Assembly: GCF_964199755.1 (NCBI RefSeq) | Contig: NC_133930.1 | Coordinates: 30,681,071-30,745,070 of the forward strand | DNA: 64,000 bases | Direction: 5' to 3' | Source: Larus michahellis | Taxonomy: Eukaryota > Chordata > Aves > Charadriiformes > Laridae | Part shown: one piece after another, positions 48,440 through 62,000 of the stretch | Position numbering within the stretch: the first letter of the stretch is position 1 | How the letters are laid out: each line of letters opens with the position of its first letter | The notes under the pieces: model-generated | What the model was told of the DNA's origin: nothing | Database searches by the model: none | What the model saw: only the letters and a program-made list of their open reading frames with translations | Translations under genes and position numbers: made by a program

Positions 48440-49312
48440 TCATGGCAGATGATACCAAGCTGGGAGGTGCTGTTGACTCTCTTGAGGGATGAAACGCCTT
48501 GTGGAGGGATCTGGATAGCCTGAAGCATTGGGCAATCATCAGTGGCATGAAATTGAAGAAGAACAAATGCCGGATTCTGCAGCTGAGACAGAGAAATGCC
48601 AGGCACAAGTCTGAATTGGGAGAGGAGTGGCTGGAGAGCAGCCCTGCAGAGGGGATCTGGGGGTGCTGGTTGACAGCAGGCTCAGTAGGCGCCAGCAGTG
48701 TGTCCTGGCAGCCAAGAGAGCAAACTGCATCCTGGGGTGCATCAAACATGGTCAAGAGAAGTGATTGTCCCACCGTTTCAGCATTGGTGCGGCCTCACCT
48801 GGAGTACTCTGTGCCGTTCTGGGCCCCCATCACTTCAGAAGGATGTGAAGGTCCTTGAATGCGTCCAGAGGAGGGCAACAAAGCTGGTGAAAGGGCTGAA
48901 AGGCACGTCCTATGTGGAGCAGCTGAGGCTTTGTCTAGTTTGGAGAAAAGGAGGCTGAGGGGCGACCTCATTGCTCTCTGCAGCTTCCTGAGGAGGGGGA
49001 GAGGGGAGGGAGGTGCCGAGCTCTTCTCCCTGGGATCCAGTGATGGGACACGTGGGAATGGTTCAAAGCTGCATCAGTCAGGGGAGGTTCAGACTGGACG
49101 TTAGGAAGCATTTCTTTACCGAGAAGGTCGTCAGACACTGGAACAGGCTTCCTAGAAAGGTGGTCAATGTCCCAAGCCTGTCAGCGTTTAAGAGGCATTT
49201 GGACAATGCCCTTAACAACGTGTTTTAACTTTTGGTCAGCCCTGAACTGGTCAGGCAGCTAGGCTAGCTGATCGTTGTAGGTGCCTTCCAACTGGAACTT
49301 TCTTATTCTAAG
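48440..49312 (+). mobile_element. CR1 LINE, 5'-truncated
   Basis: Plus-strand CR1 with the ADDTKLGG-like segment at its left end, then the ORF2 C-terminus ([17 protein letters not shown] at about 48779, then HWNRLPRKVV at about 49139). It ends in gtaggtgccttccaactgga and ttattctaagg at the right edge. Several frameshifts are present. Confidence 0.9.
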
Positions 49313-49439
49313 GAACTTCTTTCCCCACACACATCAGCAATTGACACTGACACGCCTCTGCTGTAACTCACGCTTCTCTTAAAGCACACCCTGAAAGCTT
49401 CGCTCACGTCGCCTCTTTAAGGGCAGCTGGGCTCCGCCA

Positions 49440-50060
49440 CCGAGGACTGGAAATGACACTCCCTCCTCCCCGCAGCTGCCCTCAGGACAGCCGGGGAGAA
49501 ACTGCCGCCGCGGACGGAGGGACCTGCCGCCCTCTAACGGCCCCCAACGGCCTCCGCCGCCCCGCCCCGCCCCTCCCCTCGCCCTCTGACCCCGCAGCCG
49601 CTGCCCCAGCGCTTCCTGTTCCCCCCACGCGGGCGCGGCGGCATGGCGGGCGGCGCGGCGTCCTGCCTGGACTACGCCGGCTGCAACTTCCTGCGGCAGC
49701 GGCTGGTGCTCGCCACCCTCAGCGGGCGGCCGCTGAAAATCCGCAAGATCCGCGCCAAGGAGGAGGACCCCGGCCTGCGCGGTGAGCGGGGGAGCGCCGG
49801 CACACGGGGAGGTGGGGGGGGATGATGAGGCCCCGGCCGTGCCGGTGTGGGAGGGCGGCGGAAGGGGCTGAAGCGACGTGGGGGTGTCACCCCGCCGGCG
49901 GCCCGGCTTCCTCCGCCGCAGGCGTGGGGCCTTGCGGGGCCGGTGGGGAGGTGCCACGCGTGGGGGTGAGGCCCTCGCCGGGTGCTGCGGGAGCTGCGCC
50001 GGCAGCTGGCTCGTCTGACGGTAAAAAGTGTGGCCCTTCGGACAAAACTTGCCGAATTTG
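49440..50060 (+). promoter_or_regulatory. CpG-rich promoter of RCL1
   Basis: The sequence changes sharply from AT-rich repeat debris to CpG-dense DNA spanning the first exon. No TATA box is seen. A cttcctg motif at 49613 could be an ETS-type site. This is typical of a housekeeping promoter. The transcription start is not defined by sequence alone. Confidence 0.65.
49643..49781 (+). CDS. RCL1: RCL1 coding exon 1
   Basis: Residues 1-46 plus one base, with donor G|GTGAGC. It starts with [10 protein letters not shown], then the conserved [10 protein letters not shown]. It lies inside the CpG island. Confidence 0.95.
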
Positions 50061-53000
50061 AGGGTGCTCCGGCCGCCGTCTCTGTGCGAGGTGCGTGTGG
50101 GGGTCAGGTTCTCAGAGCAGTAACAGGTCGGGCATCACCCGTTGGTTTGTTGTTTTGGTTTGTTTTTTTTTTAATCTGGGTTTCGCCCGGATGGTGGTAA
50201 AGGCGAAGGACGTGAAATCCGTTTAATCCTCGTTTCTGAAAGCTGCCGGCCCCGCCGACTCCTCTTGGGGAAGCCCGGTTCGTTCCTGTGCCCGAAGGGT
50301 ACCCGGTTCGTTCCTGTGCAGGGGCTTGGGCGCCCCCAGGTGAACGTCCCCGCGTGGCTGAAGTAAGGAGGCACGATAGAGGCGGAGGAAAAACGCTGCT
50401 GTGGTGTTCCGTTATTTTTTGGGGCAAGGTGTGAAGTTCACAGTAGGAGTAGGACCAGTGTAGATGCTACTCTGCCTCCAGAGGAGGCTTCGGGTTATAT
50501 GTAGCTAGAAACTCTCCCCTGAAATTGTCAAAACACTTACATGTGCCGGACTTAACACTTGCTGTCACCCAAAGCATTTATTGTTACCGTGGGATGTTTG
50601 GTAGTGGTGAAGGTTGTAGGTTTTGCGAGGAGATGTTTGAATTGCCTTTTTCAAGTACGGGTTAAAATGTAAACTGTGATTGTAACAGAAAAATAGTAAC
50701 AGCAAACCCTGATTTGTGTTGCTGAGTCAACGTGAAGACCTCGCTGCTTTTCATGACTGGAACTTTTGCAATGAAAACTTTTCTACAGGTTTGTTCTTCA
50801 AGAGGGAAACATGTATTCACAAGGACGTGCTCTTGCCCTGGAAGAGGTCCCAGAGCTCTCGCATAGACTTTTAAGTTTAGAAATGATTGTAACAGAGAGC
50901 AGCACCGTGTGACTGGGGCATCCACCTTATTATGCAACATTAACAAATTTAAATTCTGCAGGTAGCTCTTTGGCTTAAGTCTATAAGCATCCTAGAAGCT
51001 TATATAGAAGGAAAAATACGATTACTGTTTAACAAGTAACACAGCATTGTTGCTAAGGAAGTTCCGCAGCCTACCAACCATTACACAGATGCTGTAATGG
51101 CGGCAGGTAGTCCTTAAAACTACCTGAGTTTTGAACTCTGCATATGTTCACATATTTTCCTTGATACCTAGTCTGTACCAGCTTGGGATACCTAAATACT
51201 AGAATACTAGCGTATTCTGCCTTTTTATTTTTTATTGATTATGTGTGCTTGTCCTTTCCTGTGTCTCTGAGTGAGAGTGCGCACAAACAAGAGAAACTGA
51301 GGAATAAGTTCCACATGAACTGCTATAGTGTAGCAGTTCGCAATAAGCACAATAAGTGAGAAAGGGGGTGATGGGGAGACTTGTGCTCCTCTAGCCTTTA
51401 TTGTGTCAATTACAGTTTTGGAAATAGGAAATGTGAAAGTCTGCTGATAGTTAATTGTGTCTGTGGAATAACTGTGCAGCAGCAGCACATCTGAATGTCC
51501 CTTTCTTTTAAACTAAGACTTTTACAGAGAATAAGGTGTTGTTGGCTTGTCATGCTTAAATATATGGGGTCCGTTTGCTAGGATTTGTATGTTTTGCTTC
51601 ATACTGAGCAAAATGTAAATTGTCAAAGGTTTTATCCTGGGCTTGGTTGGTCCCTCAGGCCACTGTGGTCAGAAGTGTCAGCTTGTGTCGCTCACTGTGT
51701 GCCGGTGAGAGAAGTATGGCTAGTCCAACGGTCTCATCTAGGGGCATCTCAATTGATTTGAGATGCGTATAAGCATGGAGGCTCAAATTAACATCTCTGT
51801 TTTCATAGTGAATTGTCTTTTCTCATGTGGTAGAATTATACCACAACAAGGTGAAGAGTGAGGGTGGTCTTAACTGTTGTGAGAGGCCGGAATGGGAAAA
51901 TGTACAAGTATGGTGTTGAAGTTTCTTATTTTCTTCCACGAATGAATTTAAGGAACTTTAAACTTCTGGTTTTATTCTACTCCTCAGATTTTGAAGCAAG
52001 CTTTATTCGCCTGATTGACAAAGTGACCAATGGCTCTCGGATTGAAATAAACCAGACAGGTGAGATCTGTTTTCTCTTCTTCCTCTCTTCTGGTCTTCCA
52101 GGCTGTATCAGTTGCTGCAGTGAAATCAAAGTTTTGGCTTGACAGAAGTAGGTGTTCAGATAGCATTGACTGAGAAGACTAGAAATAACCAACCTGAGAA
52201 GTTTTGTAGTAATTGATCACATGCAAGAAGGTCAGTGCTCCACCATAATACAGAGAGTTAAGCAAACTGTACTACTCAAGAATTAAAATTAGTATTTTGT
52301 TTGGTATGCAGGATTTTGTAGTAGGGGAAGATCGTGCTGAATCAGAATGGATTTTTGTAGAAGGCAAGGTTTCTTCTCAGCAAGACTGCTTGTCTAGTCA
52401 TGCTCAGAAAAGGGGTTGGTTTGAGTGAGAAAATAAAAATCTCATCTCGTTATTGTCCTTTTTTCTTCTCCCTCCTTTTTTCTCCCCGTCCGCCCTCCCC
52501 CCCGCCCCACTGAGAATTTTAAGGATTATGGTTGGTCAGTGAAGGAGATGAACTACCACCAGATATGCCAAGACAACAATGACATGATGGTCTGGTGAAG
52601 ATTTATCTACTGCAGAGGATACTAATTGCTTGTATCAGCATTTTGGGGGTTGCTTAGAGTTCCTTGATTTTTTGGGAGGAGCGGAAAGGAGAAATGATGT
52701 GCAAGACAGACAGACAGACATTTGTGTGTTGGCCCATTTATTAACTGCAGACATAGGAACAGCATGCTGGAAGTGCTACCGTCTTTCATATAATTCTTGT
52801 GTCTCCAATTTGCCTGTATACATTGTTGCAAAGTGTCTTTATGCTATAGTAATGGCCAGTGTGCTGACAGTGCTCTGAATTGGTTTGCTCCGCTCACATC
52901 TTTCCCAGGTACTAGCTTGTATTATCAGCCTGGTCTTCTGTACGGAGGCTCGTTGGAACATGAATGCAGCCCCAGTCGCAGTATTGGCTACTATTTGGAA

Positions 53001-56000
53001 GGTCTGCTCTGCTTGGCACCTTTCATGAAACATCCATTGAAGATTGTCCTGAGGGGAGTAACAAATGATCAAGTAGATCCTTCGGTAAGTAATAAAATTT
53101 AAGTAACAGAGGATGATATTTTTTAAAAAAAGAAAAAAAGATTAGGAAGAAGTCTCTAAAACATGTTCAGTTTCTGTCATCTCTCACATCCCGAAGTATC
53201 CAGTGTTGGTGCATCTGCCAGCAAACTCTCTGAATGAAAAAACCATCTGCTAAACTGCTGTTTTTCTGCATGGCATTCCAAACTGTAATTTGTAATCCAC
53301 CTTTTGACTTTTTTCCGTACTACTTCACTCTTCTCCCCTTGAAATTCCCCGTAAATGCAGTGTGAGGCCCTGACACTGGTTTGCTTCTCCTGTTCTCTTC
53401 GAAATCAGATGTGTTGTTTCCCCTACCCCATATAGGCATTTACTGTAAAAAGAGGAAATTGTCTTTAAAATTGGACTGTGACAAGGAAGGAATCTTTCTC
53501 TTTTGCTAGGTGATGGAGATAGTTGTACGAGTGCTGCTGTGAAGCCACTTTTCTGTTAGAAATAGAAGTTACATGACAATTATGAAATTACATTAGCAAA
53601 AAATATGTAATAGCTCTCTGATTCGTCAAAAAGACACTAGAAGGCATGGGAGATCAAACAACTATGAAATGCTTGCCCTGATTTATACTGCTGCTGATTT
53701 ACAGTCCTCTGTTTTAACAGTGTTGTTACAAAAATGAGCTATGTGTAACATGGGATTAAAACACTGGAGTAATGGTTAGTGGTTATGCACTTTTTTCCCC
53801 CCGTAAAAAAACCCAAACATAATGGCTTTTGGAGAACAACACTGCTGTTTACCTTTCAAAAGGTGATTGAAGATTGTCTGTTTTCCTCTGAGTAGATTAA
53901 GGAAACACTGTAATCTGAAAACTTTAGTTTTTTTGTTTTATGAGTGTTTAAATGAATACAGATACTATTAAGCATAATATTAGATGAGCCTCCAGGTCCT
54001 GCTGGTATTTATGGCTTTTCAACTGTACTTCTCTTGTCATTTAAAAAACTTGTTCCCTCATTTGTGGCTCTGTGATGATTGAAGTGGGTTATACGCAGCA
54101 CTGTCAAAAAAAAAAAAAAACTGGAATGAGAAGCATGTTTCTCTAACCTTTCAGTCAACATGATTAGAAGTACTTAATAGAAATGGTAAGTAGTAAGAAT
54201 CAAAAAAGTCTTTTTTGGTTGACTGCATCTTTTTAATCACGTGGGAGAAATTCTTGAATAATTTGGAGACAAAGAGCAGCCCAGTCTTAGTGTTGCTTTC
54301 AAGTAAGTTTGGACACTCATCTAAGCAATTGATTCTTGATTCTGGAAACTATTGCTTTTCAGGCATCAGTCACATGGGCCAATGGAGATTAAATAATTTT
54401 AGTTGAAATGGGTGTGAGAATTTGAGCCAGTTAATTTGTTCTTGAAGAGGGCTTCCAGTGGCCAAAGCTCAGACACAGAAGGGCGTAGGCATACATCAGC
54501 TGATCACAGTATCTGATACTAAGTTTAAATAAAATGCAGATGTGCATGCTGAGGAGTTATATCTTAAGTTCATTGTGCTGTAGAAGCACAACTGCGGTTA
54601 CTGTGACTCAGCTCTTGTGTAGTAACTTTTTAAGTGGCAATAATGGCAATAGCAGTGATTCCTAAAACTGTTTAAACCTGGTTTATGTCTATGTAACTAG
54701 CCTGAGTAAACATTCAATCTTGTGCACACCAAAAAACTACTTTAAGGAGTTTTACAAGATGTTTTGTATATCGTATGGCTCTGCAGGTTCCTGAGACTAA
54801 AAGCACAAGTTTAAGTACTACCCTAATTGGTTTATTTGTTTAAGTAAATGGAAACTTGGTTTTAAATTGGTTTAGGCTTTTATTTTTCAGTAGGAAGAAG
54901 GTGTTTCGAAACTAAGTGAACATCTATTACCTAAGCTTGCCCAAAAAGGGATGCTTAAATTTGTCTATCCATCTGTACACTTTCTGGGTTTCCAAGGAGA
55001 AAGGGGAAAGGCAAACCAATGTAAATACCCCGTGGGTAGTTTGAAGTGTGCAAGTCTTCCCTGCTGCTTTGCATGTAAGAACCTCTCCATCTCAACTAAG
55101 GAGGTACAATAGGCAAGGCACCCACTCATTGCCCTTGGAGAATTTTTATTGGTTTAATTTGTAAAATTTATTTATTATCATGTCTTGTAAACATGTGTCT
55201 ATTTTGGAGCTAGATGAACTCTGCAGGATGTATCTTTGCATGAGTGTGTTCAACATCTGTCACCTGTAGATAAATGTAGAAATTCATATGTGTGTGTGTG
55301 GAAAAAATATATGTACATATACACACATGTGATCCTTTGGCACTCTCTTTGTGCTTCAAAGGAGAATATAGACCTGCCTATCCTCCTACGTATCTCCTGC
55401 TTTCAGCAACACAGTCCCACGTGCTCTGGTACCCCAGACACTTTTTAGAGCCTTCCTTGAGCCAGGCATCTTCCTGATATCCAAACTAAATCTACCCTCT
55501 TTCAGTTTGAGGCCATTACTCCGTGTCCTATCACTACACTCGCTGAGAAAGAGTCCCTCCCAGTCCTTCCTGTAGTCCCCCTTTAGGTACTGGAAGGCTG
55601 CTGCAAGGTCTTCCCGGAGCCTTCTCTTCTCCAGGCTGAACAACCCCAACTCTCTCAACCTGTCCTCATAGCAGAGGTGCTCCAGCCCTCTGACCATCTT
55701 TGTGGCCCTCTGCTGGACCCATTCCAACAGGTCCATTCCTTCTTGCGTTGGGGACTTGCAGAGCTGGATGCAGTACTCCAGGTGGGGTCTCACCAGAGCA
55801 GAGTAGAGGGGCAAAATCACCTCCCTCGACCTGCTGGTCACACTTCGTTTGATGCAGCAGAGGATGTGGTTGGTTTATCTGGGCTGCAGGTGCACATCGC
55901 CAGCTCATGTTGAGCCTCTCATCCACCGGCACCCCTGAGTCCTTCTCCTCAGAGCTGCTCTCAAGCCATTCTCCACTCAGCCTGTATTTGTGCCTGGGAC

Positions 56001-59000
56001 TGCCATGACCCAGGTGCGGGACCTTGCACTTACCCTTGTTGAACTTCATGAGGTTTGCACAGGCCCACCTCTCAAGCCTGTCCAGGTCCTCTGGATGGCA
56101 TCCCTGCCCTCCAGCATGTTGACCATGCCACACAGCTTGGTGGTATCGGCGAACTTGCTCAATCCCACTGTCCATGTCGCTGACAAAGGTGTGAAACAGC
56201 ACTGGTCCCACTGACCCCCGAGGAACACCACTCTTCAACAGTTCCACTTGGACATCGAGCTGTTCAGCACAACCCTTTCAGTGCGGCCATCTAGCCAGTT
56301 CCTTATCCACCGAGTGGTCCATCCATCAAATCCATGTCTCTCCAATTTAGAGACCATGATATCATCCGGGACAGTGTCAAACGCTTTACATAAAGCATCC
56401 AGGTAAATGATGTCTCTTGCTCTCTCCTTATGTACCAATGCTGTAGCACCATCGTAGAAGGCCACCAGATTTGTTAGGCATGACTTACCTTTGGTGAAGC
56501 CATGTTGGCTGTCACCAGTCACCTCCTTATTTTCCATGTGCCCTGGCAGATATTCCAGGAGGATCTGCTCCATGATCTTGCCAGACACAGAGGTGAGACT
56601 GACCGGCCTGTAGTTCCCCGGGCCTTCCTTTTTTCCCTTTTTGAAAATGGAGGTTATGTTTCCCCTTTTCCAGTCAGTGGTAACTTCACCAGACTGACAC
56701 AGCTTTTCAAATATAATGGAAAGGGGCTTATCAGCTTCCATCTGCCAGCTTTGCACTAGCTAATGGAGTCTGCAAACCACTAAAAGTTACTTTTCTTTTT
56801 TTTTTTTTAATCATTTTAGGTTTCTTTAAAAGAAAGAGTGGTATTTACACTAGTTTATGAATAAGCAATGTCTGTGGGACATAGCAAGTTGTTGGCATTT
56901 GTGGTGAGGTACGCCCTCGGTTGTGTGATGCCTTTGCCTTGGTACACCTTCGTGTTGTGTTGTCTGCTCTGGAGATGGAAAAACTGCCCTTCAAGGGGGA
57001 GCTGAAGGATGGCTTTATGGCTGAGTATAGGCAAGAGACTAGAAATACGGTTTTAGGTCTCAGTTCTGCTACCATCTTGTGATTTCCAGTGAAGCACTTA
57101 ACCTCTCCTGCCTGAACTCCCACTCGTCTGCTAAGCAGAACAGCCTTTTCCACTTCTTCAAATACTGATGATTACCTTCTCTATTTAGGCTGCAAATTTG
57201 GAACAGAGACAGTCTCTTATTATGTGTCTGTCTGGTACCTGGTAAGTATCATGCCTGGAATTTATCTGAGGACTAGAAACTGTGACAAGTCTTGAAATTT
57301 TTGGAAACAGACAAACCAGACTCAAAATGGATCCAGCTTCCTAATGCTGGCATAACATGCTTTCTCCAGAGATACAGATTTCAGTCCAGAATTGCAAAAG
57401 TGGAAATGGAGGAGGGAAAGGGAGTTCCTAACCTACACAGTGAAGTTCTCTTTTTTTTACTGGTATATTTGGTTTCCTAAGAAGGGAAATATTGTCTAGC
57501 TTTAATGTGAACCAGATCAGCTTGTTAGAACTTCTACCAGTGCTATTCACATGTGTCTCTGTGTGTGCACATGCATGTTAGTAAAGGTTTTTGCTCTAAA
57601 AGTCAAATTTGTGTGATTAGTGAATATTACTGAGGGGCCAAATTAAGGTAGCCTGGTTGTAAAAAATATGGAATATATAAATACAAAAAATTAATCATTG
57701 ACTTGCAGGTTTTTTTAATGAAAACATTCAAATATCAATACTACTATTAAAAACAACACCAAATGTCCCTCTGTAAGAAGGAAAGTATGTTTGCTAGCAG
57801 GATTACAGCAGCATAATACAGCTGCATATTACTGCAGCATACACTTGTAGCTGCTCAGGTAGCTCTAACAGGTTATTCAGAGCTTTGTAGGTGAGGTATG
57901 TGCTGCTCCTTCGTCAGTTTCGTTCTCTCTGTGAGCAGAGACAATGAAACTCAAGAATTGTGGATTCTGGCTGAAGGCATGGGAAGGAGGGTGCTTTTCT
58001 TCTGCCTCTTCAACTGTCTACCGCATGCTTGTTTTCTTCACCTGAACTTAGTTTGTCTTTGGTCATGCTGGTCCTGTGTCACAGGTTGCTTGTCTTGGGT
58101 AACTCCCTGTGCTATTGCTCCGCTAAATCATTTTTATCACCTTCAGCAATGCTACTGAAGTTTCAGCAGAGGGAAGAAGATCACAGTCACTGTTGTCTTA
58201 AGTAAGCAATTAGGAGGAGCAATGGCAAGGAAAATCCTGCTCAGACCTGGATCTGGCGAGCATCTGGCTCAGAGGGAGTACATGGTTGATGTGTCACCCA
58301 CTTCAGATTCTTCTAAGTATTTCAGCACAAGTTACCTAGAACTTCTGTTTCTCAGAAAACAGATGAAAAGAAGTTCTTGTCAAAAGGATGAGGTTCTTCC
58401 TGCCAAATCAAGGGCCTGCTCCAAAATGCAAAGGTTCTTGTAGTCATCATTTACTTAGCTGTAGCAATTTTTTAGCAATGACAGAAGAATATAATTTTTT
58501 CAATGTCTGTGTTCAGAGAAACAAGTGAGCTGTTTTAGCTGAACCATAATGGAAATAAAAATCAGGCTGAGGAAGATGTCCAGAATAGGAAATTACACCT
58601 CCCAGTATTTTTTTTTCTAGTAAATTGTTTGAGTAATGAGATACTGTGGTAGTCTGAGAGCAGCCAAAGCTGTCTATGCTGCGTTCCCATGTCTTCCCAT
58701 AGAATACCTAGCATGGAGAAGCCCTGTCTTTGTTAGACACTTCATAATGCAGTGAGTTGTAAATTACTGACTTCTGTAACTGCCAGTAAAGAATCTTTCT
58801 TAATTCTGTGTTCTATAGGTTGATGTCCTCAAGGCTACAGCTCTACCCCTACTGAAGAAATTTGGAATTGATGGTGAAAGTCTGGAAATCAAGGTAAGAC
58901 AATTTGTTCCTTTCTAAAGGAACATATTTCTAAAATTGCCTCTTGTTCCTGGCATGTTTTAAATGGCATATCTGCCACACGGTGATTGAAGATGTGGGGG

Positions 59001-62000
59001 AAGAGAGAGGCAAAGGCTATGAGTAGAGAGGGTAAGGAGAAAGTACTGACTTTTCTTAGTCTGCAAGAACTTTACAAGATAAGCATTTCACTTTCTTGTT
59101 CCTCTTCATTTAATTTCTTTTTCCTTCCACTTGATCTTCCTGCACCGTGCTTAGGGGTGGGGAGTAATAGTAGAATCTTCTGCCTCCTTCACCAGTAGAG
59201 AAGCTGGATCTGTGTTTGAGTGATTGAATTTTGCTTCCAGTTTGGAAAATACAGGAAAGAAACATTTCTTTAAAGAGTACACTCTTCACAGGCGCAATAA
59301 ATCTGGGTGTAGAATAGAGATTTTTATTTTTTTTAGGCTAGAGAAAGAAACTATAGCCTTTCTCATTTAAAACGTTCAAAGTCCCTAGCTGCATTACCAG
59401 CCTTTGCTTGCTCTACCAAGCCCCCCTGGGTGCTTCCCCCTGCCCATGGCCCAGGACCCCATGTCATCTCCCTGGGACTGTCAGCCCCTGCTCCAGCAAC
59501 CCCACAGCAGAACCAGTCCCCAGCTCCCCAAAGCCCTGTCCTGCCTGGCCATGGGCCACCCCAGCCAGACCCACGGGCCCATGTCCCATCCTATCCTTGT
59601 GGACATTGGCTGGGGCGGTGGGACAGGCTTGGGCTGGCCAGGCCTGTTTGTGGGAATGAGTTCATTCTGGTCCCCCATATACATACGAAGCATGAAACAC
59701 TTCTAGGCTTTCTTCAGCAGCGAGGTACAGATTTGCTATTAGAGACCAGTCTTAAGCCAAGGTTGCCTTCTTGATAAAGGTGTTGGGGTTTTGTTTGTTT
59801 GGTTTGGTTTTGTTTTCCATTGAGAAGCCATGCCCTGCTGTACTTGAGAGAGGCGAGGAAAAAATAAATCAGTTTTTGCATATAGGTTTGGTGCAAAATC
59901 CATTTCTGCCTTTAGGATGTCTTTTTCTCACCTGTGTTCACATAATACCCCTACTGATAACATTTTATTATATGTGAAACAAAAGCTGTCGGTTTTGATT
60001 GTCTAAGTACATTCTTTGTGCTCTCTTTACTAACCTACTTTTTTTCCTCCATTACTGTTTCTAGATTAACCGGAGAGGAATGCCTCCTAACGGGGGAGGA
60101 GAGATAGTGTTTTCTTGCCCAGTGAGAAAGGTCTTGCAGCCTATTCAGTTCACAGACCCTGGCAAAATCAAGCGCATCAGAGGAACTGCGTATCCTTTTC
60201 TTTTACTTATTTTTTTCCTTCTTTTAAAGGAGTTTACCTTAAAAAAAAAAAAAAATAAAATTAGCCTCCAAACTTGAACTCAGAGAAGTGCACCCATGTT
60301 CCTGAACGTGTATCCAGATAACACAGGGTGACATTACACAGAGGTCTGATGCAACTAGATTTCAGGACCATGTCTGAAAACTGCTGTGTTCAGAATATTG
60401 CTCTTCAAAAACCATCATTAGACAAGTAAATAAATTTAAAACTGAACAGCACTATTTAAAATCTTTTCAATAGCAAGAAAAAGTTAAAATACCTTCCATT
60501 ACGTAATTTAGCAGCACTAAAAGGAATCTTACCTTGTGTGTAAATCCAGTAGTAACAAATGTAGCTTTGTTATGCATTGAATATGTGGCATCTTGGTTGT
60601 TAATGAGCCTAGCAGAATGTTGGATGGGAGCTTAAATTTTAGTTCAGTTTGCACCTCACTACACACATGTGAACTGAGATTTTTTTCTTTTGTTATGAAG
60701 TTTGTTAGCTCTTCACTTTCAGTAGCACCATTGGAAATCAAAGTGGAGGAGGTTTTACTTCTGCACAAAGATAAGGGCACAAACTATTGTTGTAGACAAT
60801 TGACTTTTACAAACAGAACTGCACATGTAGTTAATGTTTTGTTTGAAGGGGTTTTTTTCTTTATTTTTCTCTTGTGGTTTTTATACAGTATTTGTCATGA
60901 ATCTGCTGTCACCATGGGAAGAAGGCAGAAATCCCTTACAGGCAAGGTATACTAAAGGTTGTATTTCATGAGCTCCTCCTCTCTCTTGGGCATTTGCCAA
61001 CTTGTAGTTTAATTTCTAATTATAAGAATCCTAAACATGATCTGGCTTTGATTACTCAAAAAGAAAGCAGGAATGGGGGCAGGTTTCCTGTCAGAGGTGC
61101 AGACTTGCAGCCTGTTCCTCCTTTTACTTTGTGGCATACCATCGTAATTGAGTGTGAGAACAGCACGCCTTGACCTCTGTTTTCAGCCGTGGCATTTGGA
61201 TCAGTGCAGCATTGCTAAGTGAGAGCAATTTTACTGGGTCCATATGCTATACAGTAACAAATGATTCAGCTCAGTGGTGCTTTTGGTGGCATTTGCCATG
61301 GTCTTTTCATGAAGAAAGTAATTTCCTTATGTCCCTGTCCACCTCTGTCGTAAGTAGTTAGGTCCTCCCTTCCTGTGTGAAGGAGGAAGTAATGATCATG
61401 ACTTTAGTGACATCTTTGTAAATTGACATTAATACACAGTGCCATTCTGGGCCACTTTGACTGGATTTGGCTGATGTATGTGAACTACAGGTTTTTGAAC
61501 TTCCTCTTTCCTTTAGGTTTTCCTGGGCTTTTTCTCAGGGATAAAGGTTTGCCTTTAGTAAGCCCAGTGAGAGGCATTTTAGTTTGGCCACTAAGTGGTC
61601 CTTCAAGCCAGTAGAAAACAAAACATCTGGAATGATAAGGTCTTTTATGTGTGCATTTTGTCCCTTCAAGATTCAACTGAGCATTTCTGCTTCCTCACAG
61701 CTGGGGAGCTTGTGTTGCAGCAACCTTTTATAGTCATCCAAAATACTGAGTACACCAGCTGTGCAGAATGGTCAGTTTTCTGATTATTATTTACTGATTT
61801 TGCCCTTAAGATCTTAAAGCGTTTGGTTTATCTACTCCGCAAGAGCATACGATAGAAATTTGTAAAAAAGGAAATTCCATCCTGCCAGCTGGGATTTTTG
61901 AGAGTGTGTTCCTCTGCATTGCTGTGTATGTAGTTGCAGATGGTGGTTAAATGTGCAGAGCATGAGTCTGCATCATAGTTGGGATGGAATTTGGAGCACA

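Noticed and set aside
51858-52142. Open frame spanning RCL1 exon 2
   Set aside because: It is exon 2 read through into flanking introns. The spliced model is clearly better.
56235-56756. Reverse transcriptase frame in RCL1 intron 3 as a host gene
   Set aside because: It is a truncated, frame-broken CR1 ORF2, antisense to RCL1.
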